Assembly: GCA_020091685.1 (NCBI GenBank)
Contig: CM034597.1
Span: 35,085,301-35,149,300 of the forward strand
Source: Lutjanus erythropterus
Taxonomy: Eukaryota > Chordata > Actinopteri > Lutjaniformes > Lutjanidae
Length of the DNA: 64,000 bases
Direction: 5' to 3'
In this document: positions 34,718 through 45,745 of the stretch, one piece after another
How positions within the stretch are numbered: position 1 is the stretch's first letter
How the letters are laid out: each line of letters begins with the position of its first letter
The notes under the pieces: model-generated
What the model saw: only the letters and a program-made list of their open reading frames with translations
Databases searched by the model: none
What the model was told of the DNA's origin: nothing
Program-made: the position numbers and the translations under genes

Positions 34718-35920
34718 TTCTCTGGTCATTCTGCACATCATTGTTAAAGGAATATTAAGAATTTTTGTCATTCATTTTTCAAGTTATCATGGACATTTAT
34801 TATCGTTACACACACATACAGACACAGATCATTAAATAAATTCAGTAGAATAGAATAAGATATGAAAGAAAATAAAATTAAACAGTATATACAGATATGT
34901 ACATATGTAATTATATTTATAACTATGCACCCAGGAAATAATTCTGTAGTGTATTTTTTTTAATTTACGTCAGGTTAAATATTAACAGCAGCATCATCAC
35001 AGTGATGGTTGACATATTCTCATAAAAAGTTTGATATCTGGGAAACGTTGCCCATCAATTTTGTCTGTATTTGAACTCAAAGTACATCCCTGTGAACACA
35101 GAGTCCACTTCCCCTCGTCCTGCAGGAGTCTTGCTTGTTGCATCCTGTCCGCTCAGAACTGCCCATGAAGTGCAACAACTTGATCCAGGATGTGGTGAAG
35201 CAGGTCTCTGTGAGACGAGGGCGCTACAGTCTGATTTCCTGTGGTTTGGCCAGCCTGAGTTCTGTTTCATCCATTTAACTTTTCATTTATTCAGGAGCAC
35301 CCTTAAGTCTCTTTCTTATCCCTGAGGATCTGAGGATGCTTGTTGATCATCTCAAGGTCCACAGGTCTTTCATCCAAACCCAACACCTGACAGAAATACA
35401 CTTATGTGTTTTAGTGGTAAAACTGAAAATATAATAGATTAAAAGAGAAAAGTATAGCAAAGTTAGAAGGAGCTACCTGCCATAGCATCTACGTTGCCAT
35501 GTGTAACAGAATAAATTAACTAATGCTGAGAAGGCTGCTTGAATTGATTGATAGGTGTGTTTGGAGACATTCTGATGACTTGTTGTTTTGTTTTTCCAAT
35601 ACTTGCACAAGTACAAGACCTGAGTTTCAGTACTAAAATATCCCACAAGTTTTATCACATTTGAGTAGTTTTTCTAAAAAAAAACAGAAAACAGATGTAT
35701 TATTTGAATCATGAAGGGCCTCCACTTTTATAAAATTGTATGTGGCCTTTGGAAGGAATTTAGGGTTCAGTGTTTTATTCAAGGACACTTCAACCTGTGG
35801 CCAGGAGGAGCTGGGGATCAAAACACCAACAATCTGGTTAGTGGATGATCCGCTCACCTGCCCGCCACTCTCCAGAGTGAGACAAATGTTTGTCTTGAGA
35901 CCAACAATCCAATCAAATTA

Positions 35921-36127
35921 GGGCTGCAACTAGTAATTATCTTCATTATTGATTAATCTGTCAATTAATTAAAGCCCAAGATGAAGTCCTCAAATGTCTT
36001 GTTTTGTCCACAACACAGACATTTTTTTCTTTTCGTCAAATATGACTCAAAATGATTAGCAAACTAGTTGCAGACCAATTTAATGATTGACAACTAGTCA
36101 ATTAACAGACTTATTGTTGCAGCCTCA
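35921..36127 (+). mobile_element. MITE, 'GGGCTGCAACTA' family, copy
   Basis: It starts AGGGCTGCAACTAGTAATTA and contains AAAGCCCAAGATGAAGTCCT, CAAATGTCTTGTTTTGTCC and a closing ACTTATTGTTGCAGCC. The ends are inverted (GGGCTGCAAC versus GTTGCAGCC). It has an internal deletion relative to the copies at 41625 and 47127. Confidence 0.8.
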
Positions 36128-36296
36128 GATCAATTCAAATCAAACTGAAATATAATATAAAATTAACAGAAGTATTATGTTTGTATTTATTATTATAAAT
36201 TAGGACCAAATTTAACAAAGAATTTGGTGCAAACGTTCCATACTTTTCTGCATGAAGACATGAGACAGCATTTGGTTGGTACTCAAAAAGTACTGA

Positions 36297-36310
36297 GTTT
36301 CCATAGTAAC
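36297..36310 (+). promoter_or_regulatory. RFX X-box motif
   Basis: GTTTCCATAGTAAC fits the RFX consensus in both half sites (GTTNCC and GNAAC). It lies about 1.65 kb upstream of the third alternative initiator. Confidence 0.5.
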
Positions 36311-36477
36311 CAGTAGTGCCATAGTTCCAATCTGTGACCAAAAGAGGAGAGACATTTGCAGTGTTACTGTCAGGTCACCGTTTGCTGCACTGGAGTGTTG
36401 CTCCTGAACAGATTTGACTGAGCTCAGTTTGTATTTTACCCGATCATCATGAGACCTACTCTGCACCTGGAGTCTTG

Positions 36478-36479
<2 letters not shown>

Positions 36480-36521
<42 letters not shown>

Positions 36522-36657
36522 ATGCATGTGGCGGGCTGACTTGCCAGACACTGCAGATTGAAATGCGCCTTTGCCCTCAACAAACATTAAACTTGGAGGC
36601 GCACACACAAGCAGAGACACACATTCTGACAAGGAAGTAGGCCAACGCATAGAGAGA

Positions 36658-36698
<41 letters not shown>
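36480..36698 (+). repeat. (GT)n and (AC)n microsatellite pair
   Basis: (GT) runs at 36480-36518 and (AC) at 36659-36698, in opposite sense about 140 bases apart. Transcribed RNA could pair the two tracts into a long hairpin. Confidence 0.9.
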
Positions 36699-36700
<2 letters not shown>

Positions 36701-36899
36701 CAGGCATTTCATGGACTGTATTCCAGCTGACCCGGCCTGCCTTGTGATGCTTTAAAAGAACAAGACAAAGGTTGATGGAAGGGACTGCCCTCCACCAATC
36801 ACAGCTCTCCAACCATTCTACGCACACACACACACACTGACTGAGCTCTGAGCACTGTATCACTGTCCCTGGTCGCCTATCGATTAGTCATGCCTGGCT

Positions 36900-37940
36900 G
36901 CTGTCATGTGCAGGAGTCCAGGGAAGACCCTAATTGGCCAGTCCAGGAAAGAGGGAGAGGAGGGAGAGTTGGAGAGACAGAGAGGGGGCCAGACACTGAG
37001 AGAGGGAGGCAGCACAGAAAGATGAGAGAGGCTGAGAAAGAGATTTGTGCATAGAGATGTGGGCCTAATATCAAATCATGATAACGGAAAGAGAAAACAA
37101 GACAAGATGAAAGAAGGAAGACAGTTTTACTCTTTTGAACTTTAATTTCTCCAGGATGGACAGACTGGATACACATCTGACAACAAAAAGAAATCAAACA
37201 GAAATCTAACCTGCGCAAACTCCTCCTTTACCTTCTCTACGTTTCTTCTGGATTATATGAATCAACACCGTCTACAGAGCGACCAACACTTAAGATACAA
37301 AGGCAGCGCGTGCAGCAACACAGATGGATAACACGAGTTACTCTGTGACTGACAATTGAAGTGAAGTGTAATCACGCGATGAGAAATCTTCCATTGGAGT
37401 GCATGAATTGACTCACATCCTCTACGGAAACCGACACCCTGGGACTGGAAGGAGGCTCAACTTGTCCATGTGGACCTGCTGCTCCTTCTTTGGGCCACAT
37501 CTTTTGTCTTACTACTGACCCAGTAACCCTGAGGGATGGTAAGAGGGTCACTGTGACCCTCAGAGGAGAAATCTGAGAAGAGGAGGGTTAAACGTCACGC
37601 TAAAGGGGATATTTTGCTTTGCTGGACGAGCTTATGCTCTAAGTATCCAAATAGGCAAAGAAATGAAAATAAAAGTGAGGTCATGTTTTAATTTTCTAAT
37701 ATTCTAGTGATCTTAACACACTGAGACACAGTGGAGAAAGGGGAAAGGCAGGAATCTCAACTCTACACTGGACAAAGAGAGAGATCGGTCGTTCGGGAGA
37801 AGCATGACCTACATTATTCGGACACAAGTGATTCTGAGGAGCTACTCCCTTTTGTCATCTCTGTAAAAGAGACGATGTGGTGCAAGTGACATAAAAAGAT
37901 AAAGAAGATCTCTTTGTGACTTTTTTTTTTATCTCTGTAG
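36900..37940 (+). promoter_or_regulatory. dlg1: Probable alternative promoter 3 and 5' leader
   Basis: GA-rich DNA (36940-37050) followed by less repetitive sequence leads to the third initiator. Immediately before the coding segment is a textbook 3' splice site: a branch-like TGTGAC, a run of ten T, then ATCTCTGTAG ending at 37940. A matching donor-like ATG/GTAAGA lies at 37538/37539. I therefore infer a non-coding first exon ending near 37538 and a ~400-base intron, but an unspliced leader is possible. The transcription start is not located. Confidence 0.45.
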
Positions 37941-37942
37941 CG

Positions 37943-38821
37943 ATGACCACTTATTTCCACAGCCATGAGTTCTGTTGTAGCCCCAAGAAGCCCAGCAGTG
38001 GCTCCACTAAGAGCAAATCAGGCAAAGGGAAGTCCAAGTCAGGGAAGGGCCACTCTCACTCCAAGCATAATCAGAATTTACTGCAGATACAGACGCCGAA
38101 TCACCAGCAGCAATCCTCACCACTGCACTCACCAAAGCACCATTCGCCCAAACATGGCTGCCATTCGCCCCAGCATTTGGTTCCTTCGCCATCTCCTAGC
38201 TACTACCACATAGCACCGACGTCTCCAAGTCATCAGCTAGCTCCGCCGTCGCCGACCTTCCAGGTGGCTCCACAATCACCGACTCGCCTGCTCCAGTCGC
38301 CAAGCCACCACCAGCTTCACCTGTCACCGAGTCACCATCAGCTGCAGCATCACTGTCAAAACCATCCGCCGCCGTCGCCGAGTCACATGCTTTCATCGCA
38401 GTCGACGCATCAAATCTACCACCAGCAACAGCAGCAGCAGGTGCAGCTCCATTCACCCAGTCACCACTCGCTGTTCCAGTATCAGCACCACCACCACCAC
38501 CACTACCCTCCTCCTCTTCCTCACGCCTCCCAGTCGCTGTCTATCCACCCTTTTCACTCGCCGCAGCTCCCCCTGTGTTCGGGGCTGGGCGGGTATGGGT
38601 GGAGCACACTACCGACCAACCTGGCGACCAGGGGCTCCAGAGGAAAGTTTCCCAACCTGAAGGACAGCGTGAAGAAGAGTCCCACAAAGAGCAAAGGCAA
38701 GGGCAAGGCCGGAAGCAGGCCATGGCCAAATGACACGTACATCTGGACCGCATGTTCAATGGAAACGCCCCCACACGCGCCACTCATACACCACTTTCCA
38801 CAAATACAGGCACATGTGCAG
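37943..38821 (+). CDS. dlg1: Alternative first coding exon with a 293-residue His/Gln/Ser/Pro-rich N-terminus
   Basis: This is one of the longest open frames in the window. I chose ATG 37943 because a strong acceptor ends at 37940; an upstream in-frame ATG at 37916 would be intronic. The exon ends at CAG/GTAGGT in phase 0, so it can join the I1B exon (44931). The peptide begins MTTYFHSHEFCCSPKK, with a Cys pair at residues 11-12. A Lys/Ser/Gly segment (KSKSGKGKSKSGKG) follows, then about 150 residues dominated by Ser-Pro, His and Gln (SPSHHQL repeated, Q6 and H6 runs). The last third is less skewed (GKFPNLKDSVKKSPTKSKGK, RPWPNDTYIWTACS). More than a dozen Ser-Pro sites suggest proline-directed phosphorylation. 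The Cys pair recalls the palmitoylated cysteines of PSD-95 and PSD-93 (inference). I recognise no homologue; the Cys-Cys start and Pro/Trp-rich end only vaguely recall DLG3. Confidence 0.7.
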
Positions 38822-41624
38822 GTAGGTTTGATGGGTGGAAAGTAGATGGATGAATACAGACAATAGAGTGTTAGGCCAGTGTTCTTATGCAGTGTTCATA
38901 TTTCAATTATTTTGACAGATGTTGCCATTGCGATATGATTCGCAGTTGGTGGAAATGATCATTTTTGCATCACAATTTTGGTTTTCATTGAAAAAAACTA
39001 TTGAAGTCATGATGAAGTGCAGAGAATGGAAGTAACTCCTACTGTACTTAAGTAATAAGTATTTTTTGACAACATTTTACTTTTGCTCCCCACATTTTGT
39101 CACAGACGTCTACTTTGAATACATTACATTTTCAAAACAAGCTTGTTACTTACTTACTTTTATTTTTTATTAATTTTTTACTTTTATTTTTTTATTTTGC
39201 ATCATTGTGAACTGCCTTTCCAACATCAAGATGGATTTCAACCTAAATGAATTGAACAATAACACATAGAAAAGATGTAAACAAGACAAAAATGATGCAA
39301 GAGATGAAACAAAATAAAACAAATAAGAGAGGGAGGCTTTACCACAGAGAAGAGCACAGGTTAACAATAGCTGCTAGAAAATGTCCATCGGATATTTTAC
39401 TTTTATAATGAACACATTTCAAAGCCTCTACTTTTACCCAAACATATTTTCTTACATTTGGAGAACAAGATTTGTAGGTCAGGGCATCTCTGCAGAACTA
39501 CAGTACTTCATTATAAAGCTGTTTTATCACACATTTTACGTTTTTCAGAAAATTGCAGCTTTATTGCACTTGGCCATTTTGCTAGTTTGATAATATTTCG
39601 ATTAATTGTGCAGCCCTAAATCTGACCGGAGCTCTGAGGTGACTGTCATTAATTTAGCTTTTTTGTTCTTTGTTTGTTCTTCTAATTAATATGCTGTTGG
39701 TGTAACTGTGTGTATGTGCACTGTAAATCCTGTTGAAGTGCAGGTGAACGTAGTGAGGATCAGTCAAATTGCACATGAGAACACAACAAAACCTAAAGCA
39801 CTAAGTCTTAAATAAAATGCAAGAAGTATTGGTTGGATAATTATTCCCAATCTGAAAATAACTTAAAGATAGAATCAGTAGAATTTGTCTGAGATGTTCA
39901 TAAATGCAGCAGAAAGTGGTGGGTCTAGTGGGTCATGAGTGCTGATTGAAAGGGATTTATGTGAGTCTGCACAGAGTCTGCAGCACATTACACCTTTAAA
40001 CTCTAAAAAAAGTAGGAAGAATAATACTGTATCGAGAAACATAACAAAAGTTATGTAGTCAAATTGATTGCATAATCCATTAATGTTCAAAGTACTTCTG
40101 GAATCAATACATGTCAAGATATATTAGACACTAAAGGAATGATGGGACAAAGAGAGACAGGAAGAAATCTAATTTGTGATATCCATTTCCATCAAACACG
40201 TAATATCACCGTGTGATGAGACGTCTACAAAGAACACTGCCTGCTGTCAGATCAACACTAAGAGTTGCACTGGTATCTGACCACAGCAGTGGACGCTCAC
40301 TACAGCGATGCTGCCTGTTATCTTTGTTGTGCTTCAGTGTTGTGCTCTGAGTTGTTGTTCAGAGTGTGTGTGGGCTGTTACTCCAACTTTTTCTCTGAAG
40401 GTTGCTGAGAGCAGTTTTCAGAAATGTAGGAAACTGACAGAAACACCAAACAGAAACACATCAGGGTGTGAAAGAAAATAATACATCACGCCATTTGCTT
40501 GGGTTACGTAGTTATTGTGCCGTACATCTGCTGTGGGCACATTGATCAGAGATAGCAGGTAGTGATAGTCTGATTAGTGTGATTAGTGCGGCCATTCTGA
40601 TTTGATTAGAGCCACGCTCCGTCTGATTAGCTCATCAGTCAAATGGAGTTTTATTGGAAGGCATTAGGAAGACAGAGTGGATAGTGATATTAGAAGTGGA
40701 GTATTTGTGTGTGTGTCAGTGTGTATCTTCACCTCTCAGTGCAGGCTCTTCTGCACTACAGATACAATTTAAAGTACACCCTTAGAAATAAAGGTGCTAA
40801 CTGGAACCATACAGTGTTCTTTGGCTTGTCCCCATTGGAGAACCATTTCTAAAGGCCTTACTTGGAACCCTGTCAGAGACGTACCTGTTTTGAGGCATCT
40901 ATGAGTGTATTACTGGTGTGTGGGGTATATCTTTAATATGTCTCACAAGCTGTTCAAGCAATCTTTTGTTGTCATTTGTTACACAGATTTGGTGCAGAAT
41001 TTAACCAGCGAAGGCAACTTGAGAATTGATAAACAATCCAAAATACAACATTAAGACCTTGATGACCTTGAGATTTTGTGCGCTTCTGTTCTGGAAATTG
41101 CTCAGAGACTCTGTTATTGTCAATATACCTAAGAAAGCCATCCATCATCTGAAGGCTCCAGGTGTCTAGTTTGTGGTTGTGAAGTTTCATGAGGTTGTGA
41201 TGATCCTAGAGGTCACAATAGGTCATTTTATAGTGTGGCCAAGTTTCAAAAAAATGCTTTCACGACAATGAAATGGCGACTACAGAGACTAATATTATCA
41301 CAGGTGAATACAGTTGGGCTTGTTGAATCCACAAGAGTCTCACCTTTCCAGTCAGACCCAATTAAAGCAAATGCAGGAACTCCAGTTTGCAGGAATGTTA
41401 CAAATTTTTAGAATAGGTGAGAAGAATACATTTACACTGCATGCTAAAAAACTACTTTTAACTGAAACTGCATGGGATTAACATGGAGTGGTTATGTTTG
41501 TAAAGGGGAGACTCTTGGAAAGCCATAGAGTGGTCAAAAGACCCCTTGGCAATGGCAGCTTCTCCTTTGCCAAAATTTAGCCTAACTTTTGAGCTTTATT
41601 TATCCCTCTTCCAGACGAGCTAGC

Positions 41625-41958
41625 ATGACATGGTTACTAACTAACGACTATTTTCATTCTTGAGTTATCTGTCCATCGTTTTTTCAGTTGATCAATTAGT
41701 CCTTTAAGATAAATAAAAATAAAATGTCAGAAAATGGTGGAAAGTGTTGATCACAGTTTCCCAAAGCCCACGATGACGTCCTCAAATGTCTTTTGTTCAC
41801 AACCAAAACATATTCACTTTACTATCAGAGCAGACCGCTGAAATCAAAGACTTTTGACTTTTTTCACTTAAAACTATTAATTGGTTGCTGTAATAGTTGT
41901 CAATCAATTTAATATTTGACAACTAATAGATTAATCGACTAATATTTGCAGCTCAAAT
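41625..41958 (+). mobile_element. MITE, 'GGGCTGCAACTA' family, near full-length copy
   Basis: Contains ACTAACGACTATTTTCATTC, AAAATGTCAGAAAATGGTGG, CACAGTTTCCCAAAGCCCA, GACGTCCTCAAATGTCTT, AGATTAATCGACTAATATTT and a GCAGCTC end. These blocks are in the same order as in the copy at 47127. Confidence 0.8.
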
Positions 41959-42239
41959 GATGCGTTAGGTTGTCTAGTTTCATATAATACCAGTTTTCTT
42001 ACTCTAGCTTCAAAACCGATCCCTCTACAGCCTTTGAAAGAGAGTAATGTCAGCTGCAGACGAGGGCGTCTTAGTGGAGTTTAAGAGGTTAACAAACTGC
42101 TGCTGTGGATCATTTTGACATTCTTTATTTCTGTTTATCCAATCATGATTCATCTGCTAATTGATAATTGACTTATTATAATGATGGTGCAGAAGCTGAA
42201 CCCAGCGCTCTTTACTGACGGTAAATCATTTCCCAAAGC

Positions 42240-42241
<2 letters not shown>

Positions 42242-42272
<31 letters not shown>

Positions 42273-42735
42273 GTCTTAAGCATATCTTAACCGTCCTGTG
42301 TAGGATGAGAAATATGGCGCTGTTGATGATGATGATGATGTTGATGATAATGATGATGATGATGAGACAAACCAGGGATAGTCTGGATCTCTTTCTAAGC
42401 TGTGCTGTTCTGGGCTGAACCCGGCCATAATGCCATGGTAACACAGCTGGTGCAAAAGCAATTACGTAACAACTAACAATCACTCGCACAGTGCGACAAA
42501 AACACTGTCTGGATATGGATGTTGTGTGTGTGTGTGTGTGTGTGTGTTTGTGTATTTTGTGTGCGAGCGTTTGTTTGTTTATATTTGCACGTTTGTTCTT
42601 TTGGCCTTTTCATGTAACACAACCTCATCCACACACACTGACACACTCCTATTGATGTTACGTAAGCGTGCAGTCTGACATGGCGTGTCAATGGAATCAC
42701 CAGCTGACTAATACACTGGATTTGGCGCTTTGTGA

Positions 42736-42772
<37 letters not shown>
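42242..42772 (+). repeat. Cluster of CA, GAT and GT microsatellites
   Basis: (CA) at 42242-42271, a GAT/GATGAT run at 42324-42365, (GT) at 42520-42547 and (CA) at 42738-42772. Between them the sequence is unremarkable. Confidence 0.9.
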
Positions 42773-42776
<4 letters not shown>

Positions 42777-43196
42777 GTTGTGCAGTTTGTACAGTGCTGT
42801 TGTTTTATCGGTGAAGGAGTCAGTTGAGCTTCACAGACAGACAAGCTAACTTTATGCTAGTTGTTGCTTAAAGTACATTAGCATCAGCTGAGATGACTGC
42901 AGTCAGGTGAAGCATCTGAAATGAGTCTATTGTGAATACACACAATAAACATCCAACATCCTTGACTATCTCAGAGAGTTCAAACCAAGGAAGTCAGGAT
43001 ATGTTTAACTATTCAACAAATCGGGGGAAAAAAAGTTTAAAAAGATTTACAGAATCATAAATGCAGGGTGTTTGGTACAGTCATGGTTGTTCACATAAGA
43101 TTGCTGAATTTATATTAATTAAAAATCTAGTTATGGAGTGGAGAATTGATTGTTTTCTTTGTCAATATGATTAGATTGATAAGCACAGTTTAGATC

Positions 43197-43498
43197 GGGG
43201 GGAAGCATGGTGGTGCAGCGGTTGGGTCAGGACCTTTCTGTGTGGACTTTGCGTGTTCTCCATGTGTCTGTGTGGGTTCTCTCTGGGTACTCCACCCTCT
43301 TCCCACAGTCCAAAGAGCAGCTTAATTGGTTAATTGATAACTCTAAATTACCCGTGTGGACGTGAGTGGTTGTTTGTGTCTATGTGTCAGCCCTGCGATG
43401 AACTGGTGACTTGTCAAGTGTGTACCCCGCCTTTCGCCCAGTGTCAGCTGGGATGGGGTCCAGTTCCCCAGCGGTTACGGACAATGGATGGATGGGGT
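43197..43498 (+). repeat. Teleost dispersed repeat, long copy
   Basis: Blocks in order are GCATGGTGGTGCAGCGGTTG, CCTTTCTGTGTGGACTTTGC, GTGTTCTCCATGTGTCTGTG, CCCACAGTCCAAAGAGCAGC, TTAATTGGTTAATTGATAAC, GTCAGCCCTGCGATGAACTG, GTGTCAGCTGGGATGGGGTC and ACGGACAATGGATGGATGG. This is a highly abundant fish repeat. It lacks an obvious coding sequence. I do not assign it to a class with confidence. Confidence 0.85.
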
Positions 43499-44930
43499 TT
43501 AGATCAGACCTCTTCAAATAACACAGTGTCTCAGTGTGACCTCATATAGATCATTACCCTCCACCTCTCCCCTTCCTGCACATCAAAACACACAAAGATC
43601 CCAACAGCTGCAACTGTCAGCATGACCCTCACTGTATCCCTGAACCTCATCCCCTCACCGCACCACACGCCCTCCATCTCCTTCTTTCACATCCTCCCTT
43701 TTACTTCTGCTCTCCCACCATCCTGTTTTGTTCTTTTCTCATCGTGTCTGTGGTTTTTCATGATGGTGGGGTGAGGGGGGGTTGTGTTCATCTGTCTGCA
43801 CCCTCTGCTCCTCATTGCTGTTGTTGAGCAGGCAGATTTGACTCCTCCCACCATACCTATAATCCCTCTGATCCCCTTGCTCTCTCTCTGTTTCTCTGTC
43901 TGTTCCCATGTGGGATCAAGCATCCTGTCAGCTTGACTGACAGACAGTTGGACATGTGGTGGAGAGAGAGAGAGGGACCCGGAGTGAGATGATACATGTG
44001 TGTGTGTGAGAGAGAGAGAGAGAGAAGATAAAGGAGTGGATAAGGGGGGTGAGAGAGGTAGAGATTAGTGTAGAGGGATAGATGCTATTGCTGCTCTGTT
44101 GCACATTGATGCTGTGAAGTGAAGTCTGGGTGGACTGTCCATTTGGTTGGGTTAGCTTGTTTGATGCTTGGTTAGCTGGTGAACTTTTTTGTTTTTGGCT
44201 GCAGTACTCGAGCTGGAGCTTTAGATTATCTTACATGGACTGGTTTGCTCATTACTGGTTTGTTGGAGGAGGCTAGAGCTGCAGAGGCTGGACTGGCCAG
44301 CGCTCGATACTTTCTGGGGAGAAAGTTAGTGGAGGCTAAAGGGTGGAATGATAAGATGGAGGCTGGTGTACCCCCTGCAAACACGAGGAGAAAAAGACAC
44401 CTTGTGGCTATTTATTAGCTAGTGTGAGGTTTGTCATTTGCTATGCTTGTGTAGGAAGCGAGAGGAAGATAATGTCAATCATCTGCTGCTGCTTGAACGA
44501 GGCCATAATGCAGTCGACATGCAATAGAACAGAGAGTACAGAGTAGTGGAGTACAGTATCCTACAGGCTATTAAAGTACAGCTTAAAATGTACAGGTACA
44601 GGGTGATATCGTACTTTGTGGCGTAGTAACAGAGTCTGTTACGTTTCAGTGCGGTTTGCAGCGTAGTACATTAGTATTGTCCAATATAAGGGCTGTGCAG
44701 TATGTCATGCGGTGTATGCTGTCGCTCCGTGGTGGTAATCTGTAGCAGATGTACACAACATGCTGTACCAAAACGTGAGACGAGTAAGTCGGCATCACAG
44801 ATCTCTGCATGTGTGTGTTTCTGTGTCTTTAGTTTAAGAGCGAACATCACGCTGGATGTTACTGTTTTCATGATAATATCCTTCAAATCAAACGTGTTTG
44901 AACAAGTTTGCTCTTCTCTCTCTCTCACAG

Positions 44931-44984
44931 GCCAACCCCCCTCCAGTGGTGGTCAACACCGACAGCGTCGACACCCCGCCATAT
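44931..44984 (+). CDS. dlg1: I1B exon (ANPPPV...TPPY)
   Basis: The exon has 18 codons, phase 0 at both ends, acceptor CTCTCACAG and donor TAT/GTGAGT. It encodes ANPPPVVVNTDSVDTPPY, which aligns without gaps to the 18-residue DLG1 insert I1B and is the clearest single-exon evidence that the gene is DLG1. In DLG1 the I1A/I1B proline-rich inserts are alternatively spliced and have been linked to SH3-domain binding. Being a multiple of three, the exon can be skipped. It is the first common exon that all three N-termini in this window can join. Confidence 0.92.
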
Positions 44985-45489
44985 GTGAGTAAACAGTATT
45001 TTTTGGGCAGAATATGGCAGAGATGTCATAAGTATGTTTTCATTGGTGTGTAATCACCTTAATTGCTGAATAAGTTTTATATGTGTATATAAAAAAGATA
45101 ATATTTAAAGGGAATTACCATTGACATGCTAATAAAAATTAGCATCACAATTGCTGTATTATTATCTTAACAAATGGATCCATTTAAAAAACATGCTTAA
45201 GATAAAATGGCATGTGTGTTCATACTTTCAGCCATATGTTTCCCTCTGCTCTGTAACTAATGGCAGCTGACCTCACACTACTAACTTAGTCTATCACTCC
45301 GGCATCAACACTCCACACTGACCAGCTACAGCAACTTCTAAGTGTGAAAACTTAAAGTTTACTTCAAAAAGTACCACGTTTATGCAGTATAGAAATGTTG
45401 CAACTCAAAAAGCTATACAGTCTCTAGAAGCATGTGATACAACTTTTTTCCCATGGTCTAGTGTTAAAAAGCAAACAAAGATCAAAAGT

Positions 45490-45745
45490 CATTCCACCTA
45501 CAAATGAGCACTTATCTACAGAGGCTGCCATTTTGAACCGCCATGTTTCTATGGTAGCCCATAACGGACAAACCAAACACTGACTCTAGATACGGCTTTT
45601 AGTATTTTTCGGAAGTTTCATGGCCACTGTTGTTTTTCCCACACACTTGTATGGGAAGGGTCATGCAGGCAGTAGTTATTTGGTGGCAATCCACAGTATA
45701 ACCTCACTGCTGGAGCCACCAAATCCTGCGCACTAGTCCTTTAAA
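45490..45745 (+). mobile_element. MITE-like copy, 'CAGTGTGTAA...' family, copy 3
   Basis: Matches copy 2 from ACTTATCTACAGAGGCTGCC through GAACCGCCATGTTTCTATGG, AACGGACAAACCAAACACTG, the TTGTATGGGAAGGGT block and CCAAATCCTGCGCACTAGTC. The left end is missing or beyond recognition. Confidence 0.75.

Larger units (their letters stand above)
17828..36899 (+). other. dlg1: Intron between alternative first exons 2 and 3
   Basis: No exon is recognised. The stretch is a mosaic of X-box pairs (18128-18194 and 27447-27524), MITE and foldback elements (18365, 20693, 22052, 24255, 25832, 32578, 35921), LINE pieces (28140-28480 and 29660-30220), CA microsatellites (21772-21836 and 27793-27872), a perfect-stem hairpin (34673-34717) and an X-box at 36297. 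Open frames of up to 125 codons are present, but only those at 29660-30220 look like a known protein. Confidence 0.65.
38822..44930 (+). other. dlg1: Intron before the I1B exon
   Basis: No exon is recognised. The stretch contains fragments of common fish repeats (39030-39160 and 39550-39620), a MITE (41625-41958), CA/GT and GAT microsatellites (42242-42772), a long fish dispersed repeat (43197-43498), GA-rich DNA (43960-44030) and otherwise unremarkable sequence. An open frame at 44179-44418 has no family match. Confidence 0.65.

Noticed and set aside
38196-38456. Ala/Asp-rich minus-strand frame opposite the third first exon
   Set aside because: It is the antisense of the Ser/Pro/His-coding repeats; the sense frame is longer, has splice sites and joins the gene in phase.
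43197-43498. tRNA-like gene at GTGGTGCAGCGGTTGGGTCAGG
   Set aside because: It resembles a B-box/tRNA head only superficially. No cloverleaf can be drawn, and the rest matches a known abundant fish repeat.
44179-44418. 79-codon frame (MNFFVFGCSTRAG...) as a fourth alternative first exon before I1B
   Set aside because: The frame runs to a stop at 44418 without a donor in the needed phase, and the sequence has no DLG similarity. GA-rich DNA upstream is not evidence enough for a promoter.
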